Counted from the stretch's first letter, positions 54,938 through 63,581 are shown. The stretch is 64,000 nucleotides of DNA from Cohnella sp. CFH 77786 (GCF_019400745.1 NZ_WJIB01000010.1:62001-126000); one strand, 5' to 3'. Translations and numbers: made by a program. Notes: a model not told the origin generated them from the letters alone.

Positions 54938-54964
54938 ATTTGTGTTATTAAACTTAACATAAAT
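54938..54964. promoter_or_regulatory. Palindromic operator candidate 2
   Basis: ATTTGTGTTA and TAACATAAAT arms (one mismatch) around 7 nt, sharing the TGTTA/TAACA half-sites with the first palindrome about 60 bp away. This spacing is compatible with cooperative binding. Confidence 0.55.
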
Positions 54965-55059
54965 CTTCATCTAAAGGCGCTTCATAAGATGGAGAGCAGA
55001 GGATGTCCGCGAACTGAGGAAGCCGCCGGATCTCGCGCTCTCCCCAGAAGATCGGGTTA

Positions 55060-55088
55060 TTGCTTCAACTGAATCCATGTGGTAAGAT
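55060..55088 (+). promoter_or_regulatory. Sigma-A promoter of the hflX leader
   Basis: TTGCTT at 55060-55065, a 17-nt spacer, TAAGAT at 55083-55088. Predicted start about 55095, leaving a leader of about 340 nt before hflX. Confidence 0.65.
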
Positions 55089-55119
55089 CGACTTACTTTG
55101 AAGGAACGGAGGGTTACGT

Positions 55120-55158
55120 GTGATTCAGTCTATCCGGGTTCGGTCTTTGCGCGCCTAA
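55120..55158 (+). CDS. hflX leader peptide (12 codons)
   Basis: GTG-started frame encoding MIQSIRVRSLRA, with GGAGGG 6 nt upstream and TAA at 55156. It contains Arg-Val-Arg, a (+)x(+) motif known to cause macrolide-dependent ribosome arrest in Erm-type leader peptides. Position, RBS and a downstream terminator/antiterminator pair make it a likely sensing peptide for translation inhibitors. The mechanism is inferred. Confidence 0.7.
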   Translation: MIQSIRVRSLRA

Positions 55159-55374
55159 TGTACCGCGACAAAGCTCTGCCTGTGCGCAGAGGACTCAGGA
55201 TAGGTCTGCCCGTCACGCGGCAACCCGGGATACGTCTTGGAAGTTACGGATCGGAATGCAATCGGCAGTTCGCGGAGACGATGCGCGCCATCGCCCGAGG
55301 ACGGTGAATTGCCGCGCCAAATCCGTACTTAACGGACTTTCCTGCTCTTCTTGAGCTTCTTCTGCGACGATGCG
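55159..55374 (+). promoter_or_regulatory. Structured hflX leader with antiterminator segment
   Basis: CTCTGC-ctgtgc-GCAGAG forms a hairpin at 55174-55191. Within it TGCCTGTG (55177-55184) is the exact complement of CACAGGCA (55377-55384), the 5' arm of the terminator. CTTTG in the leader-peptide codons can also pair with CAAAG just after its stop. A ribosome stalled on the peptide could thus shift the fold. Confidence 0.6.
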
Positions 55375-55401
55375 AACACAGGCAGCTTGCCTGTGTTTTT
55401 T
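55375..55401 (+). terminator. Attenuator terminator before hflX
   Basis: Perfect arms AACACAGGCA / TGCCTGTGTT with a 3-nt loop, then a T-run, ending 38 nt before the hflX start and after its promoter. It must be bypassed for hflX expression. Confidence 0.85.
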
Positions 55402-55438
55402 AATGATTTCGAGCCCCCCCGCAGAGGAGGAACGACCT

Positions 55439-56722
55439 GTGGAACAACAACAAAAGGAAAAAGCCGTGATCGTCGGGGTCAACTTGAACGACAGGCCCGA
55501 CTTCGCTTATTCGATGGAAGAATTGCGCAGCCTGGCCGCGGCGTGCGGCGTGGAAGTGGTCGGCGAACTGAGCCAGAACGCCCACCGGGTGACCCCTTCC
55601 CATTACGTCGGAACCGGGAAAATCAAGGAGCTCGCGGAGCTTGCGGAGGCGACCGGCGCGCAGACCGTCATCTTCAACGACGAACTGTCTCCTTCGCAAA
55701 TCCGCAACCTGGAAGCGGATCTGGAACGGAAAGTGATCGACCGGACGATCCTGATTCTCGACATTTTCGCCGAACGGGCCCAAACGAGGGAAGCGCAGCT
55801 TCAAGTCGAAGTCGCCAAGCTGCAGTATATGCTGCCCCGCCTCGTCGGCCTTCGCGAATCGCTCGGCCGGCAGGGCGGCGGCGCCGGGCTGCGCAACAGG
55901 GGCGCAGGAGAAACAAAGCTGGAGCTCGACCGCCGGCGGATCGAAGAACGGATTTCCGCGCTCGAGGACGAGCTGGAGAAGCTCGTCGCCCGCCGCCAAG
56001 TCCAGCGCAAGCAGCGGCACAAGACGGGAGTGCCCGTCGTCTGCCTCGTCGGCTACACGAACGCGGGCAAGTCGAGCCTCATGAACGCCCTGATCGGGAA
56101 GTTCCATCCGGGTTCGAACAAACAGGTTTTCGCCCAAGACATGCTGTTCGCCACGCTGGAAACGTCCGTCCGCAGCATCGACCTGCCCGACCGCAAGACG
56201 TTCCTGCTGACGGACACGGTCGGCTTCGTGAGCCAGCTGCCCCATCATCTGATCAAAGCTTTCCGTTCTACGCTGGAGGAAGTGTCCGAAGCCGATCTGC
56301 TCGTGCATGTCGTCGACTGCTCCAACCCCGAGTACGAACGGCAGATCGAAGTCACCGAGGAGACCCTGAAGGAACTGAAAGCGTCCGGGATTCCGACCCT
56401 CTACGCCTTCAACAAGGCGGATTTGACGGAGGAAACCTATCCGCGGACGGAAGAGGACCGCATCTACCTCTCGGTCCGGGAGAACCGCGGGATCGACGAG
56501 CTGATCTCCATGATCAAGGGCCGCATTTTCGGCGACTACGTGCACTGCGAAGTGCTGATTCCATACGATCAGGGACGCGTCACCTCGTATTTCAACGAAC
56601 ATGCGCGCGTGATGGCAACCGAGTACGAAGAGAACGGCACACGTCTGAGGCTGGAATGCAAATCGGCCGATTTCGAGAAGTACCGCGACGCGTTCGCGGA
56701 AGCGCGCGTGATCGAAGATTAA
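55439..56722 (+). CDS. hflX: GTPase HflX
   Basis: A 427-residue ribosome-splitting and rescue GTPase. N-terminal HflX domain (about 1-190; GELSQNAHRVTPSHYVGTGK), coiled coil, then G domain: G1 GYTNAGKSSLMNAL (about 205-218), G3 DTVGFVSQLPHHLIKAFRST, G4 NKAD. GTG 55439 has GAGGAGGAAC upstream; a longer frame to 55370 runs through the terminator and is rejected. Some Firmicute HflX (HflXr of Listeria) give macrolide/lincosamide resistance, which fits the stalling-type leader. Confidence 0.95.
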   Translation: MEQQQKEKAVIVGVNLNDRPDFAYSMEELRSLAAACGVEVVGELSQNAHRVTPSHYVGTGKIKELAELAEATGAQTVIFNDELSPSQIRNLEADLERKVIDRTILILDIFAERAQTREAQLQVEVAKLQYMLPRLVGLRESLGRQGGGAGLRNRGAGETKLELDRRRIEERISALEDELEKLVARRQVQRKQRHKTGVPVVCLVGYTNAGKSSLMNALIGKFHPGSNKQVFAQDMLFATLETSVRSIDLPDRKTFLLTDTVGFVSQLPHHLIKAFRSTLEEVSEADLLVHVVDCSNPEYERQIEVTEETLKELKASGIPTLYAFNKADLTEETYPRTEEDRIYLSVRENRGIDELISMIKGRIFGDYVHCEVLIPYDQGRVTSYFNEHARVMATEYEENGTRLRLECKSADFEKYRDAFAEARVIED

Positions 56723-56730
56723 GGCATGAA

Positions 56731-56758
56731 GAAGAGCCGGCCGCGAGGTCGGCTCTTC
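56731..56758 (+). terminator. First hairpin after hflX
   Basis: GAAGAGCCG / CGGCTCTTC with a 10-nt loop, 8 nt after the stop region; no T-run follows, so it may protect the mRNA end instead of stopping transcription. Confidence 0.5.
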
Positions 56759-56843
56759 AGGCATTGATTCCGGCGACTTGGCAGCGGGTCCCGGTTCCGG
56801 CTCCGCGCGAAGCCGGTGTTTGAAGAAGAGACGATCAGCGATC

Positions 56844-56877
56844 AAGGAGCCGCGCGGCAGCGAGGCTCCTTTTTTTC
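56844..56877 (+). terminator. Main terminator after hflX
   Basis: AAGGAGCC and inner CG pair with CG and GGCTCCTT, followed by about seven T. Confidence 0.85.
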
Positions 56878-56984
56878 TACGGCGGAACATTTAACAAACC
56901 ACGATTCATGATTCCCGACTCGGCGAAGGGCTCTGAAGAATCGAACGAAGCGAGTCAGATGACGGGCCTGCCCGTAAATCTGAA

Positions 56985-57109
56985 TCTGTATGAAATTTCG
57001 ATTAGAATCGTGGGGATTCGGGCGGATAGAACAGATTCTGTATGATTTTTCGTACAGATTGATCATATTTATCGCCTTCGGTAATTTTCTATATGAAATT
57101 TCGTACAGA
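56985..57109. repeat. Three 22-bp palindromes spaced 51-52 bp
   Basis: Copies at 56985-57006, 57037-57058 and 57088-57109. Consensus arms TCTGTA and TACAGA around GAAATTTC, nearly fully palindromic; copies 1 and 3 vary by one to three bases. The DNA between copies is not conserved, unlike the large arrays. It fills the gap between hflX and the decayed iol genes. Confidence 0.8.
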
Positions 57110-57164
57110 ACCGTAGTGCCTGATCATGGAAAGTGTTCATTCCATGTGACGCTGACCACGGACG

Positions 57165-57212
57165 CAGGTCGATGTTCGCGTCCCCGATAACGACGGCATC
57201 ATAGGTTTTCAT
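57165..57212 (-). pseudogene. PfkB-type sugar kinase (iolC-like) 5' remnant
   Basis: On the minus strand, MKTYDAVVIGDANIDL is preceded by GGAAGGGGG, an intact start of a ribokinase-family gene. Similarity stops after 16 codons at about 57165 and the frame continues as unrelated sequence. It follows iolB directly, the place iolC holds in Bacillus iol operons. Confidence 0.6.
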
Positions 57213-57237
57213 CGCGCCATCCCCCTTCCTGCCCGAT

Positions 57238-58059
57238 TCATCGCTGCTGGGCAGGCTTTGCCATGATCCACGCGTGATCCGGGTCATTATGGAACTTCCA
57301 CGTGCGGACCGGACCCGCCATGACATTCAAGTAATAACAATCGTACCCGGGAGGAGCGGATACCGGATGGTAGCCCCGCGGCACCAGCACGGCTTGGCCG
57401 TCCTTCACGACCAGCGTCTCGTCCAAGGAACGGTCATCGGTATACACGCGTTGAATCGCGAACCCTTGCTCCGGCTGAATGCGAAAATAATAGGTTTCCT
57501 CCAAAAGCGACTCCTCGGGAAGAGCGTCACGGTCGTGCTTATGCGGCGGGTAGCTGGACCAATGCCCGTTCGGGGTGAATACCTCCACGACCAGCAAGCT
57601 GTCGGCCGGTTCCTGCTCGGGCAGGATATTGTGGATGCGTCTTTCGATGTTGCCATACCCCCGCGTCTCCGAACCGACTTGGTCGGGAGCGATCAGGCGG
57701 GCTTCATGGCCGCCGCGCCCGGGCGCGGAGCAGACCGCGACCTCAAGGTCCGTAAGGGCGCGAATTACATAACCGTCGCCGCTCGGCACGTACACCGAAT
57801 AGGGCGGAATCCGTTCGAAGACGTTCATCCGTTGCCCGATACCCCGCCATTCGCGCCCGGCTGTGACGACGTCCGCCTTGCCGCTGAGCAGCACGAGGCA
57901 TACTTCCCGATGCTTGGTCTCCCGCTTGAAGATTTGCCCTTCGGTCAGACGGACGACCTGAAATCCGACATAGCTCCAGCCGGCCGATTCCGGCGTGATG
58001 TCGAGCCAGTTGCCTTCCCCGTCCGGTTCGGCCGCCGGAGCCACGATCCATTTGGACAA
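57238..58059 (-). CDS. iolB: 5-deoxy-glucuronate isomerase
   Basis: A 273-residue cupin enzyme of myo-inositol catabolism converting 5-deoxyglucuronate to 2-deoxy-5-keto-gluconate. Metal ligands lie in PPHKHD and the later EETYYFRIQPEQGF and GYHPVSAPPGYDCYYLNVMAG segments typical of IolB (only parts quoted). TTG 58059 has AAGGAGG upstream. Full length, but flanked by remnants of iolA and an iolC-like gene, so the pathway here is incomplete. Confidence 0.93.
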   Translation of the reverse strand: MSKWIVAPAAEPDGEGNWLDITPESAGWSYVGFQVVRLTEGQIFKRETKHREVCLVLLSGKADVVTAGREWRGIGQRMNVFERIPPYSVYVPSGDGYVIRALTDLEVAVCSAPGRGGHEARLIAPDQVGSETRGYGNIERRIHNILPEQEPADSLLVVEVFTPNGHWSSYPPHKHDRDALPEESLLEETYYFRIQPEQGFAIQRVYTDDRSLDETLVVKDGQAVLVPRGYHPVSAPPGYDCYYLNVMAGPVRTWKFHNDPDHAWIMAKPAQQR

Positions 58060-58113
58060 CGCCGATTCCTCCTTCGGAGTCAAACGCTCGCTTTACCAGC
58101 GCGCGGTGACCAT

Positions 58114-58317
58114 TTATTTACGGGTATAGAACTCCACGCCGTCGTTCCCATTCGCATGCAAATCGCCGTAAACGACTTTTTCCAGCCGGAGAACGGGAAG
58201 AACGCCATCGGAGCGGGAACGCCGAGATTGACGCCGAGCATGCCCGCGTCGATCGTCTCGCGGAACTGGCGGACATGGCCGCCATTCCTCGTGAACAGGC
58301 AGGCGCCGCTGGCGAAT
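58114..58317 (-). pseudogene. iolA/mmsA 3' remnant, frameshifted
   Basis: Minus-strand translation gives [18 protein letters not shown], then [19 protein letters not shown] and SGWKK, and in another frame [19 protein letters not shown]-stop. This is the C-terminus of methylmalonate-semialdehyde dehydrogenase broken by a frameshift. The other about 420 residues are gone. The order iolA-iolB-iolC is that of the Bacillus operon. Confidence 0.8.
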
Positions 58318-58350
58318 TCCGAACGGCAAACCGATTGGCGGAAAGGACGA

Positions 58351-59106
58351 TCACTTCCCCGTGATCGTCCTCAGATGGTTCAAACTCGTCTCCAGGCTGA
58401 CGAACGGACTGCCCGGACAATCGTCCTGCTCCACGCAGTACCATTGCACTCCGTTCGCTTCTCCCCAACGAAGAATCGGCGCGAAATCGATGACGCCGTT
58501 GCCGAGCTCGGTGAACGCCTTGCTTCCGTCCCCGGCCATATCCTTCAAATGCAGGATCGGGATCCGGTTCGGGAACTTCGATAGGTATTCGAGGGGATCG
58601 CGGCCGGCGAACTTCACCCAATAGGTGTCGATCTCCGGAACGAGAGCGCGGCCGTCCTCCGGCTGCAGTACGAAGTCGAGCGCCGGCATGCCGTCCACTT
58701 CAGTTTCGAACTCGAATTCGTGGTGGTGGTACCCGACCTGGAAGCCGAGCGGCTTCACCTTGTCCGAAACTTCCAGCAACTGGCGCTTGGCCGACCGGTA
58801 ACCGGCTTCGTTCTGCAGCTCGCCCTCGAGATAATGATTGAAGAAGTAAGGCGTCCCGAACAGCCGGGCTTCCTCGAGCACCGCGTCCAGTTCGCGGGTC
58901 ATCCGGTTCAGGCCGACGTGCATGCCTGCTGCGGACAAGCCCGTTTCCTTCAGGACGGCCGCGATTTCCGCTGCCGGGTACCCGTGCAATCCGTCGATTT
59001 GCACCGCTTTCCAGCCCATTTTGCTTAAGGTGCGCAACGTATCGTAGAAGTCCTTTTTCAATTCGTTCCGCAGCGTATACAGCTGGGCGGCAAACTTATG
59101 CAGCAT
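58351..59106 (-). CDS. Sugar phosphate isomerase/epimerase (TIM barrel)
   Basis: A 251-residue xylose-isomerase-like TIM-barrel protein. Metal-binding residues are suggested by [19 protein letters not shown] and [11 protein letters not shown], with the last acidic residue in CVEQDD. It starts with [19 protein letters not shown], common in this family. Substrate unknown. It follows an aldo/keto reductase by 15 bp on the same strand, in the mannosidase gene group. Confidence 0.87.
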   Translation of the reverse strand: MLHKFAAQLYTLRNELKKDFYDTLRTLSKMGWKAVQIDGLHGYPAAEIAAVLKETGLSAAGMHVGLNRMTRELDAVLEEARLFGTPYFFNHYLEGELQNEAGYRSAKRQLLEVSDKVKPLGFQVGYHHHEFEFETEVDGMPALDFVLQPEDGRALVPEIDTYWVKFAGRDPLEYLSKFPNRIPILHLKDMAGDGSKAFTELGNGVIDFAPILRWGEANGVQWYCVEQDDCPGSPFVSLETSLNHLRTITGK

Positions 59107-59121
59107 GTCCGAATCCCCCCG

Positions 59122-60081
59122 TCAAATGTGGTCGGCGACCAAATCCAGCCAGTTGATCTCGCTCTCCGTCAGCTCGTAGCTCATGCCCCGGATCGACGAC
59201 TGGAGCTCCGGCAGCGTCTCCGGCCCGATAAGCGCGGCGGTCGGGAACGTCTGGTGAAGCACGTACGCCAGCGCGATCTGGATCGCCGAAGCGCCCTTGC
59301 TCTGCGCAAGCTCCGTCGCGCGGCGGTATCGCTCCCAGTTCTCCGGCGTGTAGTAAACGTTCACCATCTCTTCGTCCTGCAGATTGTCGGGCGAGTAACG
59401 CCCGGAGAAAAATCCGCCGGCCTGCGACGACCAGGACAGCAGCGGCAACCCGTTCGCCCGGTGCCACGCGATCATGTCCTGACCCGCCGAGATGCTGCCC
59501 GGCCAACGCGGCACGCGGCACTTCGCCAGGCTCAGGTTCGGGCTGCTGAACGTGAAGCCGACCAGCCCGTGCGCCTTCGCGTAGTCGTTGGCGGCTTGGA
59601 TCCGCTCATGGCTCCAGTTGGACGCGCCGATCGCGTGAATGCGTCCCGCTTCCACGTGCTCGTTCAGCGCTTCGATGATCGGTCCGACTTCTACGGAAGG
59701 ATCGTCACGGTGAAGCGCGTAGAGATCCACGTAGGAGGTGCGAAGCCGCTCCAGGCTTTCTTGCACGTCCCGGTGAATGAATTTCGGCGCGACGCGGTTG
59801 CCGGGCTCCGGATCGTTCGGATGCGCGCCTTTCGTCATGATGACGACTTCGGCCCGCTTTCCCGTTTCTTCGAGCCATCTGCCGATCTTCTGCTCGCACC
59901 CGCCGTACTGGTGGGCCGTATCGAACGTATTGCCGCCTGCTTCGAGGAAAGCCCCGAACATGGCGTGGATATAATCCATATCGTCTCTCCGCAGGAAATC
60001 GGTCGAGCCCATGATGAGCTGCGAAACCGATTTATAGGCCGGCTTTCCGTCCACGACCGCTTCAATCCGAATGTTTTTCAT
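59122..60081 (-). CDS. Aldo/keto reductase
   Basis: A 319-residue NAD(P)H-dependent reductase. The catalytic tetrad is readable: Asp in NTFDTAHQYGG with Tyr in the same segment, Lys in IMTKGAH and His in LYALHRDDPS. IGASNWSHERI binds near the active site and the C-terminal cofactor region is present. It sits between the GH125 remnant and the isomerase gene and probably reduces a sugar derivative. Confidence 0.92.
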   Translation of the reverse strand: MKNIRIEAVVDGKPAYKSVSQLIMGSTDFLRRDDMDYIHAMFGAFLEAGGNTFDTAHQYGGCEQKIGRWLEETGKRAEVVIMTKGAHPNDPEPGNRVAPKFIHRDVQESLERLRTSYVDLYALHRDDPSVEVGPIIEALNEHVEAGRIHAIGASNWSHERIQAANDYAKAHGLVGFTFSSPNLSLAKCRVPRWPGSISAGQDMIAWHRANGLPLLSWSSQAGGFFSGRYSPDNLQDEEMVNVYYTPENWERYRRATELAQSKGASAIQIALAYVLHQTFPTAALIGPETLPELQSSIRGMSYELTESEINWLDLVADHI

Positions 60082-60084
60082 CTG

Positions 60085-60396
60085 TCAGTCCTTCCTTTCC
60101 GGTTCCGAATCTTCCGCAAGGCGTACGGCGAATTCCGCGAACAAGCTGTTCGCCCACGCAAACCAGGGTCTCGTAAACGACGAAGGGTCGTCTTTACGGA
60201 AGCCCTCGTGCATATAGCCGGTGTAGGGATCGATCCCGATATACTTCAGCTGCCTGCGGATCAAACCTTCGATGACGGATTGCAGAACCTCGTCCTCGGC
60301 CGCGATCGGCAGATAGTGCCTCACCCGGGCGGAGGAATCGCGCAGCCACATGGCGGGGCGTTCGACATACCGGTTCATCAGCTCCCTCTGCTTCAT
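60085..60396 (-). pseudogene. GH125 exo-alpha-1,6-mannosidase with large internal deletion
   Basis: A 103-residue frame joins two separated parts of GH125: the early segment ERPAMWLRDSSARVRHYLP ... RRQLKYIGIDPYT, and the late segment GYMHEGFRKDDPSSFTRPWF-AWANSLFAE. The about 270 residues normally between them, and about 50 at the N-terminus, are missing, while the frame is kept. The active-site cleft cannot form. It lies 7 bp after the GH38 gene, which points to a former pair of mannosidases. Confidence 0.8.
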
Positions 60397-60403
60397 GGCC
60401 GCT

Positions 60404-63400
60404 TCAATCCTTTCTCTTCATGACGACGGCGAACGTTTTGATCTCGTAGGGGGCGAATTCGGCCGTAATGGACGGAGCCGATACCGGCTCTCCGATCCGG
60501 TTCTCCATGAGGTCGCATTCCTGCCACGAGACGATCGCAAGATCGCTCGAAACCGTTACGGCGCTGCGGCTTCCCGAATAATCGTGCAGGCGGACGATGA
60601 CGACGTCTTCGTCTTCCGCTTTCTTCACCGCGTCGATCATGATGCCGTCCGCCGAGAGCGTGAACATGGACCGGCGGATCCCCGGCGCCGTTCCCGGATG
60701 GCTCGTCAGCGGGTTGTTCAGGTGCCACGCCTCGATCGCCGTGCCGCCCTCGTACCAATCTCCCCGATGCGGCAGCAACGAATAGGTGAACCGGTGCGCC
60801 CCGATATCCTGCTCCGGATCCGGGTACCGCGCCGATTTGATCAGCGACAGGCTCATGACGTTGTCCTTGATGTCGTAGCCGTATTTGCTGTCGTTAAGCA
60901 GGCTGACGCCGAATCCGCGTTCCGACAAGTCCGCCCATTGATGACCGACGACTTCGAACCGGGCTTTGTCCCAGCTCGTATTCCAATGCGTCGGCCGTTT
61001 GACGTTGCCGTATTGGATGTCGTACGTCGCTTCGGTCGCCCGGACGTCGATCTCGAACGCGGCTTTCAGCAATTGGTTGTGCTCCTGCCAATCGACATTC
61101 GTGACGAAGTCGATTCTCCGGCTGCCGGCGTACACCTTCATGTCTTGAACGATGCGCGAACGGCCGTACGACCAGCAGAATCGGACAACCGCGTACAAGG
61201 GACCCGTCTCCAGAAGCTCCACGGACGTAAGATCGGTGATCTCCGCCGCTTTGTCTTTGTAGAAGATGTCGATGTCCCACGCGTCGAAATGGAGCGGTTT
61301 GTCTTCGAAAACCCGCAGCACGTTGCCTCTGCCGCCTTTTGAGAGGACGTTTCGGCCAAGCTCCATATCCCGGATGCCGGTAAGCTGGCCTTGATCGTTC
61401 CAAGAAATCCGGTAATAAGGCGTTTCGATGACGCCTTCCCCGAACGTGAATTTCGAGAGCACCGGTTCCGCTTCGTTCTTGGGCACGAACCGGATCGGCG
61501 CATAGCCCATGGAAGGCGTCTTCGCCAGAATCGACCATCCGTCCGGACCCTTCTGCGCCGGAAGCTCGCGGCCTTCGCGATCGACCCAGACCCCGCTTCG
61601 GCTTTCCCCATAGGCCAGCTGCAGCAAATCCTCCCTCTCCCACGGCAAACCGTTGAGTACGGTAAACGTCGCCTCCGCCGGCTCCGCGATGCCGTCCAGC
61701 GCCTCGGAACGGACTTCCGCGATCGCCGCTTCCGCTTCCCCGTATTCCGCCATGGCGTCTTCGTAAACTTCCTGGATCGAAGACCCCGGTATGATGTCGT
61801 GGAACTGGTTGCGGAGGATGATTTTCCAGCCGTCGTGGATTCGCTGCTGCCGGTACCGGGACCAGTCGTCCGAAAGCAGGCTCGCGAACGCGCTCAGCCA
61901 TTCGCCCTCGCGGTAGCCCAGCTCCAGCTTGCGGTTCATCCGTTTGACCTTCGCCTGGCTCGTATACGTTCCCCTGTGGTACTCCAGATACAGCTCGCCG
62001 TCCCAGGTGTGAACGTATCTGTCCGAGCTGTCGACCGTTTGCTCCAGCCGGTCGAAATAGTCGTTCGCGGTACCGGTCTTCACGTGCGGGAGACCCGGCA
62101 TTTCATCCAGCCGGCGGCGCATCTCCAGCATCTCGCGGTTGACGCCTCCGCCTCCGTCTCCGTAGCCGTAAGACAGAAGGAGCTCTTCGTTGATCTCTTT
62201 GTCGCGGTAATTCACCCAGGTTTGGTAAGTCTCGTAAGCGGTCAGTCTGCCGTTATAGGTATACAGCCAGGAATCCGCTTGATGCAGCCCGGGTTCGGGC
62301 GTCGTGATGAAATGCGCGAGAATTTCCGTACCGTCCATGCCGCGCCAGCGGAATGTGTCGTGCGGGATCCGGTTGAACTGGTTCCAGCTGATCTTCGTTG
62401 TCATAAACCGGCGTATGCCGGACTTCCGCAAGATTTGCGGCAATGCCCAGCTGTAGCCGAAGACGTCGGGAAGCCACAGATAGGAGCATTCCTTGCCGAA
62501 CTCCCGCCGCAGCAGCCGCGTCCCGAACAGAATTTGCCGCACGAGGGACTCGCCGGAAGGGATATTGCAATCGGCTTCGAGCCACATGCCGCCGGCGGCT
62601 TCCCACTGGCCTTCCGCCACTCTCGCCTTGATGTTTTCGTAGATTTCCGGGTAATCTTCCTTGATATAGTCGTACAGCTGGGGCTGGGTTTGCAGGAAAA
62701 CGTAATCCGGATAGCGCTCCATCAGGCGAAGCACGGTCGAGAAGGAGCGGGCGATCTTCTCCCGCGTATGCTTCAGGCGCCATAACCAGGCCACGTCGAT
62801 ATGCGTATGTCCGATCGCCGTGACCGTCACGCGCGAATGCTTCTCGATTCGGCCGAGCTCCGCCTTCAGGATGCCGAGCGCCGCATCGATCGAACGGTAA
62901 AAACCGGCGCTCCCGGGATATTGCCACTCCATCGCCCGCAGCGAACGGTCGACGGCTTTCAGGAGCTGCTGTTTTTCCGGCTGGTGGGCGGGCAGCACGA
63001 GAGCGGTTTCAAATGCCGCCTTGGCCGTGAAATAATAATCGTCCGTCTGGCGATCCAGCCAGCAAATCTCCGCCCTCTTCAGACGGTGGACCTGTACGGT
63101 TCTCGGACCTCCGCCCTCCAAGCCGGACCAGAGACGGAAATCAAGGCGAACCGTATTCCCCGCCTCCCGAGCAGGCAGGAACACCTCCTGATGGTTGGCG
63201 TCCACGCCCTGATAGGGACGACCGTTCAGGAACAGCAGCGACTCGAAGCCGGAATTGGTGCCTTCGTCGGTTTTGCCGAAGTCGAATCTGCCGACCACGT
63301 CCTTTCCCGACCATGCTTGAGGAATTTCGATCTCATGAGAGAGCCAAGCATACCGATCCCTGCCTTCCCAGCGGGAACCGATCTCCAAGCGAGACCAGGA

Positions 63401-63544
63401 ATCGTCGACCGCGGGCGGGAAGGCGCCGATCTCCCCCTTCTCGTCGGGCAGAAAACGGAATTCGGGTATCGGAATCGCGTCGCGATAGCGGTAGGACTCG
63501 ATTTCTTCGATTCTGGCTTTGATTTTGTCCTCCAATAAGAACAA
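60404..63544 (-). CDS. GH38 alpha-mannosidase
   Basis: A 1046-residue cytoplasmic alpha-mannosidase, normal length for bacterial GH38. Zinc-binding motif HTHIDVAWLW (about residues 246-255), a nucleophile-region motif WLEADCNIPSGESLVRQ, the helical middle domain and C-terminal beta domains are present. TTG 63544 is selected because GGGGG lies 7 nt upstream and the family begins LEDKIKARIEEIE; an in-frame extension to 63727 crosses the promoter. Likely degrades mannosides under the adjacent LacI regulator. Confidence 0.93.
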   Translation of the reverse strand: MFLLEDKIKARIEEIESYRYRDAIPIPEFRFLPDEKGEIGAFPPAVDDSWSRLEIGSRWEGRDRYAWLSHEIEIPQAWSGKDVVGRFDFGKTDEGTNSGFESLLFLNGRPYQGVDANHQEVFLPAREAGNTVRLDFRLWSGLEGGGPRTVQVHRLKRAEICWLDRQTDDYYFTAKAAFETALVLPAHQPEKQQLLKAVDRSLRAMEWQYPGSAGFYRSIDAALGILKAELGRIEKHSRVTVTAIGHTHIDVAWLWRLKHTREKIARSFSTVLRLMERYPDYVFLQTQPQLYDYIKEDYPEIYENIKARVAEGQWEAAGGMWLEADCNIPSGESLVRQILFGTRLLRREFGKECSYLWLPDVFGYSWALPQILRKSGIRRFMTTKISWNQFNRIPHDTFRWRGMDGTEILAHFITTPEPGLHQADSWLYTYNGRLTAYETYQTWVNYRDKEINEELLLSYGYGDGGGGVNREMLEMRRRLDEMPGLPHVKTGTANDYFDRLEQTVDSSDRYVHTWDGELYLEYHRGTYTSQAKVKRMNRKLELGYREGEWLSAFASLLSDDWSRYRQQRIHDGWKIILRNQFHDIIPGSSIQEVYEDAMAEYGEAEAAIAEVRSEALDGIAEPAEATFTVLNGLPWEREDLLQLAYGESRSGVWVDREGRELPAQKGPDGWSILAKTPSMGYAPIRFVPKNEAEPVLSKFTFGEGVIETPYYRISWNDQGQLTGIRDMELGRNVLSKGGRGNVLRVFEDKPLHFDAWDIDIFYKDKAAEITDLTSVELLETGPLYAVVRFCWSYGRSRIVQDMKVYAGSRRIDFVTNVDWQEHNQLLKAAFEIDVRATEATYDIQYGNVKRPTHWNTSWDKARFEVVGHQWADLSERGFGVSLLNDSKYGYDIKDNVMSLSLIKSARYPDPEQDIGAHRFTYSLLPHRGDWYEGGTAIEAWHLNNPLTSHPGTAPGIRRSMFTLSADGIMIDAVKKAEDEDVVIVRLHDYSGSRSAVTVSSDLAIVSWQECDLMENRIGEPVSAPSITAEFAPYEIKTFAVVMKRKD

Positions 63545-63581
63545 GATGAATCCCCCTGCCGTTTGGCGTTGTGATATACCA

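Noticed and set aside
55098-55307. 69-codon frame in the hflX leader
   Set aside because: Overlaps the better 12-codon leader in another frame, lacks a suitable RBS and has random-looking composition.
55060-55439. T-box or SAM riboswitch before hflX
   Set aside because: No T-box sequence (GGNACCGCG type) and no SAM core; the leader peptide plus terminator explains the layout better.
55400-56890. 496-codon minus-strand frame opposite hflX
   Set aside because: Antisense shadow; it crosses the hflX terminator and RBS and has no recognisable domain.
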